In this document: positions 9,203 through 17,694 of the stretch, one piece after another | How positions within the stretch are numbered: the stretch's first letter is position 1 | How the letters are laid out: each line of letters starts with the position of its first letter | Source of the DNA: Flavobacterium ustbae | GTDB lineage: Bacteria; Bacteroidota; Bacteroidia; Flavobacteriales; Flavobacteriaceae | DNA: 64,000 nucleotides | Direction of reading: 5' to 3' | NCBI RefSeq assembly: GCF_003946915.1 | Contig: NZ_RPOC01000003.1 | Coordinates: 186,001-250,000, forward strand | The notes under the pieces: generated by a model | The model's database searches: none | Told to the model about the DNA's origin: nothing | Seen by the model: the letters and a program-made list of their open reading frames with translations, nothing else | Position numbers and translations under genes: made by a program

Positions 9203-9539
9203 CGTTTGTTTCTACAACAGTTTTGGGTTTGTTTTTCAGCGCTTTAAAATTGATACTGCCGGTATGTATAGTCTGAAAATAAAGCGCATTGTTTTTCCAA
9301 ATACGTTTAACAGAATCATATTCCAGTTTCTGAACTTCAAATTTTTGAGAAAAAGCTTCTTCTGCTTCTTTTCTTAATTTCAGCGCTTCTTTTTTGTCAT
9401 CAGCTTCTTTAAGCAGACTCTCCCAAAAACTACGCTGTCCGAAAAGCAGCAGTAGGATTCCTAAAACATAAAGAGCAATATATTCCGTTTTTATTTTAAT
9501 CATTTTTGAAGAAAAGTTATTATAATGGGGCTTTTTCAA
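9174..9539 (-). CDS. Small single-pass membrane protein heading the Rnf-like/ApbE operon
   Basis: Not recognised. 121 residues, or 109 if the start is the Met at 9503 (MIKIKTEYIALYV), which sits better against the membrane segment. One hydrophobic helix (YIALYVLGILLLLFG), then a charged, probably coiled-coil stretch rich in E/K/A, then a basic segment and an acidic tail (NDDENASESS). Overlap with apbE by 29 bp makes it the first gene of the operon. It may anchor or replace a missing small Rnf subunit such as RnfG; that is speculation from position only. No S/T-G-A-T motif is present. Confidence 0.7.
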   Translation of the reverse strand: MKKPHYNNFSSKMIKIKTEYIALYVLGILLLLFGQRSFWESLLKEADDKKEALKLRKEAEEAFSQKFEVQKLEYDSVKRIWKNNALYFQTIHTGSINFKALKNKPKTVVETNDDENASESS

Positions 9540-9681
9540 AAATAAAGTACCTGTGTTAAAAAGAAGTTATTAGAATGTTTTATTGAATTAGTCAATGATG
9601 AATTGAATTCGTCATCGATGTATTCTTACAGCCTTTACGTTTTATTGTGAATTGTTTTAAGATCGATAACCAAAACAATTC

Positions 9682-10377
9682 TTATTTAATGTACTTTACT
9701 TTATCGCTATAACGTATTGGAGCTTCTGGATTTTCGTCGGGATAGCCCACTGCAAGTGTTATCGCGACTTCATAATCTGAAGAAATATTAAATAATTGCA
9801 GAAGATCAACATTGTTGTCTTGGTTTAGAAAGGGTACAATTCCTCCAAGCGGGCAGGAGCCAAGATTATGTGCATGCGAGGCAAGCATAATATTCTGGGT
9901 TAAAAGGCCACAGTCTAATAAAGTGGGTAATGTTCCAGTACCTTTAATCGCTCTTGCAATAATTATCAGAACCGGTGCATGGTAATTGACACTATGATTT
10001 TCTGGATCTAGAATGTTTTTTTTCTCACTTCTTAAGTAATCAATATGGCGTTTAGAAATCTCTGTAAGTATTTCTGGTTTTTGGATTACTCTCACTTCCC
10101 AAGGCTGAGAATTTATGGCACTTGGCGCGAAAATAGCGCATCTCATTACGGTGTCCAGTACTTCTTTCGGAATATCTTGATCTTTGTATTTGCGTATAGA
10201 TCTGCGGGTTAGTATATTATGCACAATAGTGTCTGTGCTGTTTCCTTCATATATGATTGGTGTAGCTTCTTTTTCATCGCATGCTGATGCCAGAAACGGA
10301 AGTGTGCCTAATAGCCCAACTCTTCCTATTGAACCTAAAAAACCGGCTCTAGTCATTGTTTTTTTATTCTCTGCCAT
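9682..10377 (-). CDS. Exported nitroreductase-family protein, paralogue of the operon's last gene
   Basis: 231 residues. The N-terminus combines a Tat-like but single-Arg segment (TRAGFLG) with a hydrophobic stretch ending in LASAC, so a lipoprotein is likely. The nitroreductase domain follows: RRSIRKYKDQ near residue 53, APSAINSQPWEVRV near 77, GSCPLGGIVP near 160 and the same terminal PEAPIRYSDKVK as in the paralogue at 5271-5921. It is 142 bp upstream of the small membrane protein and in the same direction, so it may be a first cistron or have its own promoter. Role unknown; FMN-dependent reduction in the envelope is inferred. Confidence 0.85.
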   Translation of the reverse strand: MAENKKTMTRAGFLGSIGRVGLLGTLPFLASACDEKEATPIIYEGNSTDTIVHNILTRRSIRKYKDQDIPKEVLDTVMRCAIFAPSAINSQPWEVRVIQKPEILTEISKRHIDYLRSEKKNILDPENHSVNYHAPVLIIIARAIKGTGTLPTLLDCGLLTQNIMLASHAHNLGSCPLGGIVPFLNQDNNVDLLQLFNISSDYEVAITLAVGYPDENPEAPIRYSDKVKYIK

Positions 10378-10445
10378 ATTCTATAATTATTTAATTGCAG
10401 GTCATATTTGCGCCAGCCTTAATTTGGATAAGTAAAATCTTTATT

Positions 10446-11339
10446 TTATCTCGAAATCTTTCTAGTTGAAAGCCAACATAATATGGAACCACCACACACC
10501 ATAAATGCTCCTTGCCAAAATGATAATCCTAAAGCTGCTGATAAAAGAATGGAAGAAAATAACGATGAAAATACTGGTGTAAAATAAGAAGCTCCTGCCA
10601 AAGCGGTAACGTTTCCGTGCAAGATTCCTATATTCCATGCGGCGTAACCGAATCCCATTGCGCATCCTGCAGCGATGAGATACAGAGCAGATGAAATGCT
10701 AAAATGCATCGGAGAATCATCATAAAGTAATAAATATTTAAACCATAAGACAATCGCAACGAGTATAAAAAAGAAAGTGATACCATTAGCACCATTCGAA
10801 ATACGAATAGTCACAACACAATATCCAGCCCATAATATCGCTCCTAAAAAAGCAAGCCCGTAACTTATTGGATTTGCTTGAATGTTGAGTAGCATTTCTG
10901 AAATATCAAACCCCTGTTCGCCTCCAAGAACCCAGACAATGCCAAGCATAGATAAAACTATGCCAGGAAAAATCAGCCAGTTTGCTTTTTTTGAAGTAAA
11001 AAGAACTGTGGCAATCAAAGTAAAAGTAGGCCAAAGATAATTGACCATTCCGACTTCGATTGCCTGTCTGCTGTTTTGCGAATAACCTATCGAAAGGGCA
11101 AGGCATAATTCATAGGAAACCATTAACAAGCCTCCAAAAATCAGATACTTTTTGGGAAACTTTGATAACGGAATCCATTTTATACTAAGAAGCAGAAATA
11201 CAGCAGCTGTGGTGTAAATCATTGCAGCTCCCGCAGTTGTTCCAAAAGAATGACTGACTTCTTTGATAAGTCCTACGATAGAACTCCATAAAATAATCGC
11301 ACCAAATCCTATGGCAGTGGCTTTAGATTGTGTCATCAT
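10446..11339 (-). CDS. EamA/DMT-superfamily exporter, YddG-like (aromatic amino acids)
   Basis: 297 residues with ten predicted membrane helices in two EamA repeats. The N-terminus (SKATAIGFGAIILWSSIVG) and the GAAMIYTTAAVFLL segment resemble YddG of enterobacteria, which exports aromatic amino acids and related compounds. Conserved helix-4 glycines and the AGASYFTPVFSSLFSS motif near 255 are kept. Substrate assignment is by resemblance only. The gene lies 82 bp downstream of the Crp/Fnr regulator, in the same direction, so the regulator may control it. Confidence 0.82.
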   Translation of the reverse strand: MMTQSKATAIGFGAIILWSSIVGLIKEVSHSFGTTAGAAMIYTTAAVFLLLSIKWIPLSKFPKKYLIFGGLLMVSYELCLALSIGYSQNSRQAIEVGMVNYLWPTFTLIATVLFTSKKANWLIFPGIVLSMLGIVWVLGGEQGFDISEMLLNIQANPISYGLAFLGAILWAGYCVVTIRISNGANGITFFFILVAIVLWFKYLLLYDDSPMHFSISSALYLIAAGCAMGFGYAAWNIGILHGNVTALAGASYFTPVFSSLFSSILLSAALGLSFWQGAFMVCGGSILCWLSTRKISR

Positions 11340-11388
11340 GAGGTTTAAAATGTAAACACAAAGATTTTGATAAAATCCATGAAATCAA

Positions 11389-11427
11389 ATGATGCAGATC
11401 ACGCCGGAATCGTGATGCAGATCACGG
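11389..11427. promoter_or_regulatory. Direct repeat between crp/fnr-like gene and exporter (possible operator)
   Basis: ATGCAGATCACG occurs twice, 23 bp apart (about 11392-11403 and 11415-11426), with CCGGAATCG between. The position in the intergenic gap upstream of the exporter suggests a binding site, perhaps for the adjacent regulator. The second copy touches the 3' end region of the regulator gene. Confidence 0.35.
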
Positions 11428-12000
11428 AAAAGAATTAGAAATTCGACTGAGCGTTTCTCGCGTAATTCCGAGATAAGAAGCGATAACTGACTTAGGAAGA
11501 CGTTCTATTAGCATGGGATACTGCTGTACAAAAATTTCATAATGTTTTTTGGCATCATTGCTAAGCATAGAAACAAGTCTTCTTTGAAAAGCAGAATAAG
11601 CGCCTTCCATTTTTTTTCTGAAGAAATTATTAATTTCAGGAAGTTCTGTGCACAGCCTTTCGCGATCTTCTAGAGAAAGTGCCAGTAGTTCGCAGTCTTC
11701 GAGAGATTCTATATTCAGAGTAGCGGGATTTTTTTTAAAGTAAGCATCATAATCGCTTACCCACCAGTCCTCAACAGCAAATCTGATAATCTTTTCCTTT
11801 CCGTCTTCAAGCTGATAAGATGCCTTTACACAACCTTTAAATACCCAATATTCTTGTGCAACCAAATCTCCCCAACTGATTATGATTGTGTTTTTTCTAA
11901 TTTTTTTTGACTTGAAAAAAGAAAATACGTAGTCAAATTTTTCATCACTTATTGGTGAAATTTTTTCGATGTGCTTTCTAAACTGCTCCTTCATTGACAT
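11422..12000 (-). CDS. Crp/Fnr-family transcriptional regulator
   Basis: 192 residues: an N-terminal cyclic-nucleotide-binding-like beta barrel (about 20-125, with a RKNTIIISWGD turn and FKGCVKASYQLEDGKEK) and a C-terminal winged helix in which LPKSVIASYLGITRETLSRI (near 170) is the recognition helix region. No Cys cluster of the FNR type is seen, and the barrel lacks an obvious cAMP-binding RS motif, as in many Bacteroidota members. The imperfect repeat GATGCAGATCACG, present twice at 11390-11426 just after this gene and before the exporter, could be an operator. Confidence 0.85.
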   Translation of the reverse strand: MSMKEQFRKHIEKISPISDEKFDYVFSFFKSKKIRKNTIIISWGDLVAQEYWVFKGCVKASYQLEDGKEKIIRFAVEDWWVSDYDAYFKKNPATLNIESLEDCELLALSLEDRERLCTELPEINNFFRKKMEGAYSAFQRRLVSMLSNDAKKHYEIFVQQYPMLIERLPKSVIASYLGITRETLSRISNSFP

Positions 12001-12110
12001 TTATTATTGCAAAGTTGGATTCTAATTTAATAAATATTATGAAATAAATGGTTTTGAAATTCTCTTTGGACTTGGAGAATTTTTTTCTGTAATCTTAATT
12101 TCATGTGCTT

Positions 12111-12152
12111 AAAAACAAAAAGCCTGTAAACAAGGAGTTTACAGGCTTTTTT
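12111..12152 (-). terminator. Rho-independent terminator of tmRNA
   Basis: Perfect 11-bp stem AGCCTGTAAAC / GTTTACAGGCT with loop AAGGA, followed on the minus strand by TTTTTGTTTTT. Directly downstream of the tmRNA 3' end. Confidence 0.85.
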
Positions 12153-12153
12153 G

Positions 12154-12548
12154 TGGAGTCGCCGGGAATCGAACCCGGGTCCAAACAAGCAACTAAAGAG
12201 CTTTCTACACGTTTATTTCCTGATTAGATTTTCGATGTTGAGCTAGGCCAGAAACAACCACCCAACACTTATCTTCTTAATTTTCGAAATCTACCCGAAG
12301 CTCATAGAAATCTAGGTTTATTTTTACGGTTCCCCTGAACGGAACGCCACAAACCAAGGCTTTCCAGGAGAATCCAGCTTCTCTACCTTGTAGAGACGTG
12401 GCGCAATCGTACTATGATTCGGATTATGCAGCTAAAGCGTAATTATTTTCGCCGTGTAAAAGTTTGAGATCTTATATTTACGAGCAAGGTCTCAATGCTC
12501 GACGTGCTTACTGTTCAATTCGACTTGCTGTCAAAACCAGTCGACCCC
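12154..12548 (-). ncRNA. ssrA: Transfer-messenger RNA (tmRNA, ssrA)
   Basis: Read on the minus strand, the 5' end GGGGTCGACTGGTTTTGACAG and the 3' end GGTTCGATTCCCGGCGACTCCA form the tRNA-Ala-like domain; CCA is encoded. The tag frame is at 12424-12453: resume codon GGC, then codons for GENNYALAA, then TAA. tmRNA rescues stalled ribosomes together with SmpB and marks the nascent chain for proteolysis. The length of about 395 nt fits the family. A TAAATTTG box at 12563-12570 (minus strand), 14 nt upstream of the mature end, is a plausible -7 promoter element. Confidence 0.96.
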
Positions 12549-12562
12549 AAAAAATAAGTCTG

Positions 12563-12570
12563 CAAATTTA
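12563..12570 (-). promoter_or_regulatory. -7 element (TAAATTTG) upstream of tmRNA
   Basis: Matches the Bacteroidota TAnnTTTG consensus on the minus strand, 14 nt before the mature 5' end. I see no good TTG at -33. Confidence 0.45.
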
Positions 12571-12798
12571 GAGTATTTGAAATTACTTTCTGCTAAAATT
12601 TTCAGAAAAATTAATGTGGTCTTTAAAGTCCTTAGTTCTTAGTCCAAAGTTGAAAACGTAAAGTTTTAAAGATCAGTGCTTAAATTGTTTTTGCTTTTCT
12701 TTCAATTTATGTAATCTAAAATAACAATAGTGGCAAAAGCTCTAAGACTTTCACTTAGGCTATGGATTTTAAGACTAATAACTTAACAGACATCAAGG

Positions 12799-14001
12799 TT
12801 ATTCTTCGTCTTTAAAATTAAAAGGATAATCTCCAAAGATCGGAGCTAATTTACGAACCGCATAAGTGTTTCTAGTCATCTTATTAGACAGCGCGATAAT
12901 CGTTACACCTTCTTCCATTAAAGTAATATAAGATGAAGTGTTTCCGTGCCACCATCCATTATGAAAATAGAAATTCTGTCCTGTTTCCCAGTTAATCATT
13001 CTAATTCCAAGACCGTAATTTTTAGTTCCTTTACGCTCATTGCTGTAGCCCACATAAACCTGTTTTAATAATTCAGGTTTTAAGAAATCGGGTGATTGCC
13101 TTGCTCTGTCAAACTTTAAAAGGTCTCGTGCTGTAGAGAACACATTCTTGTCTCCGTAAACATTATCTAGGTAATCAAAACCAATTTCTACACCATTTCC
13201 CTTATAGGAAGGCACAATTTTTTTTCGGTCTTTATCGTCGTCAAATACATAGGTATTTTTCATTCCCAATGGTTTGAAAATCATTTCAGCCATAGCTTCT
13301 TTAAAACTCAAACCTGTAATTTTTTCAATGATAAGAGCTAGCATCGCATAATTGGTATTGCAGTAGCTAAAACGAGTTCCTGTTCTAGCTTCTAAACCAA
13401 TATCTTTTGTTGCCAGAATATCCAAAATATCTTTATTGGTCAATTGATTATGTCTGTCCCAAACCGATTTGTCACGATCTGTAAAATAAGCATAATTACG
13501 CATCCCTGTACGATGATCTAATAGCATTCTAATAGTACATTCTTCGTATGGAAAAGTTTTTAAAATAGTATTTACTTTTTGATCCAATTCAATTTTGCCT
13601 GCATTTACCAGTTTTAAAACTGCTGATGCAGTCAGAACTTTACTTACCGAAGCAATCTGCACAGGGGTTTCGGGTGTAATTTTGGTTCCTTCATTTTTGT
13701 TAGCAAAACCATTATATCGTTCAAATAAAATCTGCCCATTTTTGGCCACTAGAAAACTTCCGTTCATATTGTTATTGGGCCAATTTTTATTGTAAAAGTG
13801 ATTTATTCTACCAACCACCGAATTTTTGTAAGCCTGAGAAACTTTTGGTTCTGCTCCTAACGGCTTCATTTTAGGTAATGTATCTTCGACTTCTGGAGTA
13901 GTATCTATTTGCGTTTTTTTGTTTTGACCACAAGAACTTAAAACTAGTATAGAAAAAAGTATTTGTGGTATCTTTGTTTTTTTAAGGAAAATCATTTGCA
14001 T
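12799..14001 (-). CDS. Serine hydrolase lipoprotein (class C beta-lactamase/DD-peptidase fold)
   Basis: 400 residues. N-terminal signal with lipobox ending LSSCG (Cys near 24). The catalytic SxxK is in ASVSKVL (near residue 118), the second motif is Y-C-N in FSYCNTNYAML (near 215), and the third element is a HNGWWHG segment near 345 in place of KTG, as is common in the esterase/peptidase members of this family. Likely substrates are peptidoglycan peptides or esters, and it need not be a resistance enzyme. Monocistronic, 250 bp from tmRNA. Confidence 0.85.
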   Translation of the reverse strand: MQMIFLKKTKIPQILFSILVLSSCGQNKKTQIDTTPEVEDTLPKMKPLGAEPKVSQAYKNSVVGRINHFYNKNWPNNNMNGSFLVAKNGQILFERYNGFANKNEGTKITPETPVQIASVSKVLTASAVLKLVNAGKIELDQKVNTILKTFPYEECTIRMLLDHRTGMRNYAYFTDRDKSVWDRHNQLTNKDILDILATKDIGLEARTGTRFSYCNTNYAMLALIIEKITGLSFKEAMAEMIFKPLGMKNTYVFDDDKDRKKIVPSYKGNGVEIGFDYLDNVYGDKNVFSTARDLLKFDRARQSPDFLKPELLKQVYVGYSNERKGTKNYGLGIRMINWETGQNFYFHNGWWHGNTSSYITLMEEGVTIIALSNKMTRNTYAVRKLAPIFGDYPFNFKDEE

Positions 14002-14172
14002 CGTTCTTTAAAAACAAATATATCGAATTCAATTTTGTTGTATTCTTAATTCTGAGGCTTAAAATTGTGTTTTTTAACATAACTTTAAGAATGTGAAAAT
14101 TTAGTGCTTTGTTTTTCAGCTTATAACGGTTTTGAAGCATTCTAAATAGAATTTTTAAAACAAAATTTTAAC

Positions 14173-14189
14173 TAAATTTGTTATATTTG
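14173..14189 (+). promoter_or_regulatory. Two overlapping -7-like boxes before the saccharopine/alanine-dehydrogenase-like gene
   Basis: TAAATTTG (14173-14180) and TATATTTG (14182-14189) both match TAnnTTTG, 54-70 bp before the ATG at 14243. A clear -33 TTG is not seen. Confidence 0.4.
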
Positions 14190-14242
14190 GAACAAATACA
14201 ATGCTAAAAGTTATATTATTTAATTAAAAAAAAATACTTTAT

Positions 14243-15445
14243 ATGAAATTTGGAATCATAAAAGAAAGAAAAAATCCGCCGGATAGAAGAGTTGTATTTT
14301 CACCAAATGAGTTGACAAAACTAAAACAGCTATATCACGATGCTGCTGTAAAAGTGGAAAGTTCCGATATAAGAATTTTTTCTGATGATGATTATAAAAA
14401 TATGGGAATCACAGTTGCAGATGATATTTCTGATTGCGACGTTTTGTTTGGCGTAAAAGAAGTTCCTGTAGAAAATCTGATTCCAAATAAAGCGTATTTC
14501 TTTTTTTCTCATACCATTAAAAAACAGCCTCATAACAGGAAATTACTTCAGGCAGTTTTAGAAAAAAATATTGACTTATATGATCACGAAACTATTGTAG
14601 ACGAACATAACCGCCGTTTAATTGGTTTTGGAAAATATGCGGGAATGGTTGGAGTTTATAACGGAATTCGAGCTTTCGGAATTAAATTCGAATTGTTTAC
14701 ACTTCCAAAAGCAGAGATACTTTCAGGAAAAGAAGATTTAATCAAGCATTTAAAACGCATCACAATGCCTGCATTAAAATTTGTAGTTACCGGAACTGGA
14801 AAGGTTGGGAGTGGAGCAAAAGAAATTTTGGATGCTATAAAAATAAAAGAAATTACAATAGACAATTATTTGACCAAAAAATATGCTCAAGCTGTTTACG
14901 TTCAGTTAGATGTTTTGGAATACAATAAAAGAAAAGACGGACAGGTCTTGGATTTTGTAGATTTTATTAATCATCCAGAAGAATATGAATCTGATTTTGA
15001 GAGATTCACGAAAGTGTCTGATATTTATTTTGCAGGGCATTTTCATGCAAACAATGCACCAATGATTCTGACCAAAGAAATGCTCAATGCAAGCGATTGT
15101 AAATTAAAAGTAGTAGCAGATATTTCTTGTGATGTAAATGGACCAATTGCGTGTACAGTCCGTTCTTCGACAATTGCAGATCCTTTATATGGGTATTTTC
15201 CTTTAGAAGACAGAGAAGTTGATTTTTTCCATCCTGCGGCAGTCGCGGTAATGGCTGTAGATAATCTGCCATGCGAAATTCCAAAAGATGCCAGCGAAGG
15301 TTTTGGAGAACAATTCATGGAACATGTAATTCCTGCTTTCTTCAACGGCGATAAAGACGGAATCTTAAAACGCGCCAAAATCACAGAAAACGGAAAACTA
15401 ACTGAAAGATTCAGCTATCTTCAGGATTATGTAGATGGAAAATAA
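14243..15445 (+). CDS. NAD(P)-dependent oxidoreductase, saccharopine/alanine dehydrogenase-like
   Basis: 400 residues. The N-terminal part (FGIIKERKNPPDRRVVFSP) is the AlaDH/PNT N-domain with the conserved K/R pair, and a Rossmann fold begins near residue 178 with VVTGTGKVGSGAKEIL. Family members include lysine-forming saccharopine dehydrogenase and alanine dehydrogenase. The sequence AGHFHANNAPMILT (near 263) and DISCDVNGPIACT (near 291) are typical of the saccharopine-dehydrogenase-like branch in Bacteroidota. Exact substrate is unresolved. Single gene; followed by the CTAAG repeat at 15446-15536 and convergent fumC. Confidence 0.75.
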   Translation: MKFGIIKERKNPPDRRVVFSPNELTKLKQLYHDAAVKVESSDIRIFSDDDYKNMGITVADDISDCDVLFGVKEVPVENLIPNKAYFFFSHTIKKQPHNRKLLQAVLEKNIDLYDHETIVDEHNRRLIGFGKYAGMVGVYNGIRAFGIKFELFTLPKAEILSGKEDLIKHLKRITMPALKFVVTGTGKVGSGAKEILDAIKIKEITIDNYLTKKYAQAVYVQLDVLEYNKRKDGQVLDFVDFINHPEEYESDFERFTKVSDIYFAGHFHANNAPMILTKEMLNASDCKLKVVADISCDVNGPIACTVRSSTIADPLYGYFPLEDREVDFFHPAAVAVMAVDNLPCEIPKDASEGFGEQFMEHVIPAFFNGDKDGILKRAKITENGKLTERFSYLQDYVDGK

Positions 15446-15536
15446 GCTACTAAGGTACTAAGCAACTAAGGTTCTAAGGCACTAAGTCAAATATAAAAAA
15501 CTTAGCAGCTTAGAACCTTAGCAACTTAGCAGCTTA
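15446..15536. repeat. Palindromic CTAAG-rich intergenic repeat
   Basis: Between two convergent genes. Left arm CTAAGCAACTAAGGTTCTAAG-like and right arm CTTAGAACCTTAGCAACTTAG-like are near reverse complements around an AT loop. The same words (AGTACCTTAG, AGAACCT) recur at 17020-17066. Confidence 0.75.
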
Positions 15537-15538
15537 AA

Positions 15539-16924
15539 CTAAACCATTTCCTCTGGTTTCACCCAAGCATCAAAATCTTCTGGTGTTACATATCCCAAAC
15601 GAACAGCCTCTTCTTTAAGAGTTGTTCCGTTTTTATGAGCTGTTTGAGCGATTTCTGCGGCTTTGTAATATCCAATTTTGGTGTTTAAAGCGGTAACTAA
15701 CATTAAGGAATTATCTACCAATTCTTTGATGCGTTTATGATTAGGCTCAATTCCTTGTGCGCAATGTTCGTCAAAAGAAATACAAGCATCACCTAACAAT
15801 TGTGCCGACTGTAAAAAGTTGGCTGCCATGACAGGTTTAAAAACATTCAATTCATAATGACCTTGCATTCCGCCAACAGCAATTGCCATATCATTTCCGA
15901 TAACTTGGGCACAAACCATTGTTAAAGCCTCACATTGCGTCGGATTTACTTTTCCTGGCATGATAGAAGAGCCAGGCTCGTTTTCAGGAATATGAATTTC
16001 GCCAATTCCAGAACGTGGTCCAGAAGCTAACATTCTAACATCATTGGCAATTTTATTTAAAGAAACAGCCAATTGTTTCAAAGCTCCATGCGTTTCTACA
16101 ATAGCATCGTGAGCGGCAAGAGCTTCAAACTTGTTTTCCGCAGTTATAAAAGGATGATTGGTAAATTCTGCAATGTATTGTGCTACTTTTACATCATAAC
16201 CTTTTGGAGTGTTTAATCCCGTTCCAACTGCAGTTCCGCCAAGAGCAATTTCAGATAAATGGGCTAAAGTGTTTTTTAAAGCTTTTAATCCGAAAGCTAA
16301 TTGAGCGGCATATCCAGAAATTTCCTGACCTAGAGTTAAAGGAGTTGCGTCCATTAAGTGCGTACGGCCAATTTTCACTACGTCTTTATATTCAGCAGCT
16401 TTTTTGGCTAAAGTTGCGTGAAGTTTTTCAACTCCGGGAATCGTAGTTTCTACAACCATTTTGTAAGCGGCGATGTGCATTCCAGTTGGAAAAGTATCGT
16501 TTGATGATTGCGATTTGTTTACATCGTCATTGGCTTTTATGAATTGTTCTCCTTCGCCGATTTCAAAGCCTTTAAGAACTTGAGCGCGGTTGGCAATTAC
16601 TTCATTAACGTTCATATTGCTTTGTGTTCCAGAACCTGTCTGCCAAATTACCAGCGGAAACTGATCGTCGAGTTTTCCTTCTAGAATTTCGTCGCAGACC
16701 GCTGCAATCGCATCTCTTTTTTCGATTGGCAAAACACCTAAATCATAATTGGCGTAAGCTGCGGCTTTTTTAAGATAGGCAAAACCTTCTAAGATTTCTT
16801 TTGGCATGGATCCCGATGGGCCAATTTTAAAGTTGTTTCTAGAACGTTCCGTTTGTGCACCCCAATATTTATCGGCTGGGACTTGAACTTCGCCCATAGT
16901 GTCTTTTTCTATTCTGTATTTCAT
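15539..16924 (-). CDS. fumC: Class II fumarate hydratase
   Basis: 461 residues, the usual FumC length. Fumarase/aspartase signature [15 protein letters not shown] (near 318) holds the mobile catalytic loop with the active-site Ser, and [11 protein letters not shown] (near 187) holds the catalytic His. It interconverts fumarate and malate in the TCA cycle without an iron-sulfur cluster. The N-terminal [19 protein letters not shown] is also typical. Upstream on the minus strand lie a 4 x 7-bp tandem repeat (16971-16998) and a CTAAG repeat. Confidence 0.96.
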   Translation of the reverse strand: MKYRIEKDTMGEVQVPADKYWGAQTERSRNNFKIGPSGSMPKEILEGFAYLKKAAAYANYDLGVLPIEKRDAIAAVCDEILEGKLDDQFPLVIWQTGSGTQSNMNVNEVIANRAQVLKGFEIGEGEQFIKANDDVNKSQSSNDTFPTGMHIAAYKMVVETTIPGVEKLHATLAKKAAEYKDVVKIGRTHLMDATPLTLGQEISGYAAQLAFGLKALKNTLAHLSEIALGGTAVGTGLNTPKGYDVKVAQYIAEFTNHPFITAENKFEALAAHDAIVETHGALKQLAVSLNKIANDVRMLASGPRSGIGEIHIPENEPGSSIMPGKVNPTQCEALTMVCAQVIGNDMAIAVGGMQGHYELNVFKPVMAANFLQSAQLLGDACISFDEHCAQGIEPNHKRIKELVDNSLMLVTALNTKIGYYKAAEIAQTAHKNGTTLKEEAVRLGYVTPEDFDAWVKPEEMV

Positions 16925-16970
16925 TATTTATAAAATATTTGTTTTTTATTGTTAATGGATGATAGTTTAT

Positions 16971-16998
16971 GGTTTGTGGTTTGTGGTTTGTGGTTTGC
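16971..16998. repeat. Heptanucleotide tandem repeat upstream of fumC
   Basis: GGTTTGT three times followed by GGTTTGC, 47 bp upstream of the fumC start codon. It is short, and slippage could change promoter spacing. Confidence 0.7.
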
Positions 16999-17011
16999 TG
17001 TTACTCTCTCA

Positions 17012-17066
17012 GAATATTAAAGTCTTAAAGACTTAGTACCTTAGCTTCTCAGTACCTTAGAACCTC
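17012..17066. repeat. Second copy of CTAAG-type repeat
   Basis: Contains AAGTCTTAAAGACTTAG, AGTACCTTAG twice and AGAACCT, words shared with 15446-15536. Confidence 0.6.
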
Positions 17067-17140
17067 TAAAAAAAAGCTTATTTAAAATGAGTATAAATAT
17101 ACGGATAAATGTTATTTAACGAAAATTGATTTAGATTTTA

Positions 17141-17171
17141 TTGCTGAGAAAAAATATAAGCCCTACATTTG
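17141..17171 (+). promoter_or_regulatory. Bacteroidota-type promoter (TTG / TACATTTG)
   Basis: TTG at 17141-17143 and TACATTTG at 17164-17171 are separated by 20 bp, the expected spacing for the primary sigma factor of this phylum. The ATG of the small gene is 27 bp further on. Confidence 0.65.
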
Positions 17172-17198
17172 TCGTAACATTCAAAAATTCCGGAAAAC

Positions 17199-17372
17199 AT
17201 GTTTGAATTTTCACAGTACTTAGGTTTTTTACTTTTCTTAACCATACTAACTATAGGGTTTTGGTTAATGTTTTTCTTAGTTGGTTTCGTATCTTACTGG
17301 GTTACGGGAGCTAGCTGGGAAATGATTAAAGAAAAAAGAGCCAGAAAAAGACAAGAAGAACAATCTATTTAA
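17199..17372 (+). CDS. Small single-pass membrane protein (57 aa)
   Basis: A short gene with ATG at 17199 and TAA at 17370. The protein begins MFEFSQYLGFLLF, has one long hydrophobic segment (about residues 8-36) and ends in a basic, charged tail (KEKRARKRQEEQSI). Support comes from a good promoter at 17141-17171, a terminator right after the stop, and a sensible signal-anchor architecture. Function unknown. It resembles the many short membrane proteins of Flavobacteriia, but I do not recognise a family. Confidence 0.75.
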   Translation: MFEFSQYLGFLLFLTILTIGFWLMFFLVGFVSYWVTGASWEMIKEKRARKRQEEQSI

Positions 17373-17390
17373 TTTTAGATTGATGTCATA

Positions 17391-17420
17391 AAAAAAGAAC
17401 CCATTGGGTTCTTTTTTTTA
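17391..17420 (+). terminator. Rho-independent terminator of the 57-aa gene
   Basis: AGAACCC (17396-17402) pairs with GGGTTCT (17406-17412) and is followed by a T run. Confidence 0.8.
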
Positions 17421-17455
17421 TCTGTAAATTTGCGATTTTGGATAAAAAAAAGAAA

Positions 17456-17694
17456 AATTCCAATTTTTTGAAATTCCAAATTCAAATTGTTTGAGTTTAG
17501 AACTTTCTCAAAGATTTAAACTTTGAGAAAGTTGAATAGAGTTTTGAAAACAGAAAATCTCAAATTTCAATAATTTAGATTGAAATTTGAGATTTTTTAT
17601 TTATATATCCAATATTGGAATTTGGAATTTTATTTTTTGGAATTTTAATCCAGTATTGGAATTTGGAATTTCAAATATTGGGATTTCAAAAAGT
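17456..17694. repeat. Dispersed intergenic palindromic element, copy 1
   Basis: Ends with ATTCCAA-type arms (left about 17458-17490; right with TTGGAATTTGGAATTT twice, about 17615-17670). Inside are two nested hairpins: CTTTCTCAAAG / CTTTGAGAAAG, and AAATCTCAAATTTCAAT / ATTGAAATTTGAGATTT. The same arrangement recurs at 22686-22869, and the arms alone recur at 52136-52297. Copies 1 and 2 both sit between convergent genes. Confidence 0.8.

Noticed and set aside
11422..12000. FNR-type oxygen sensor
   Set aside because: No N-terminal Cys cluster for a 4Fe-4S centre.
12799..14001. Beta-lactamase resistance gene
   Set aside because: Class C fold is present but the third motif is HNG-like instead of KTG and there is no AmpR neighbour; a peptidase or esterase is more likely.
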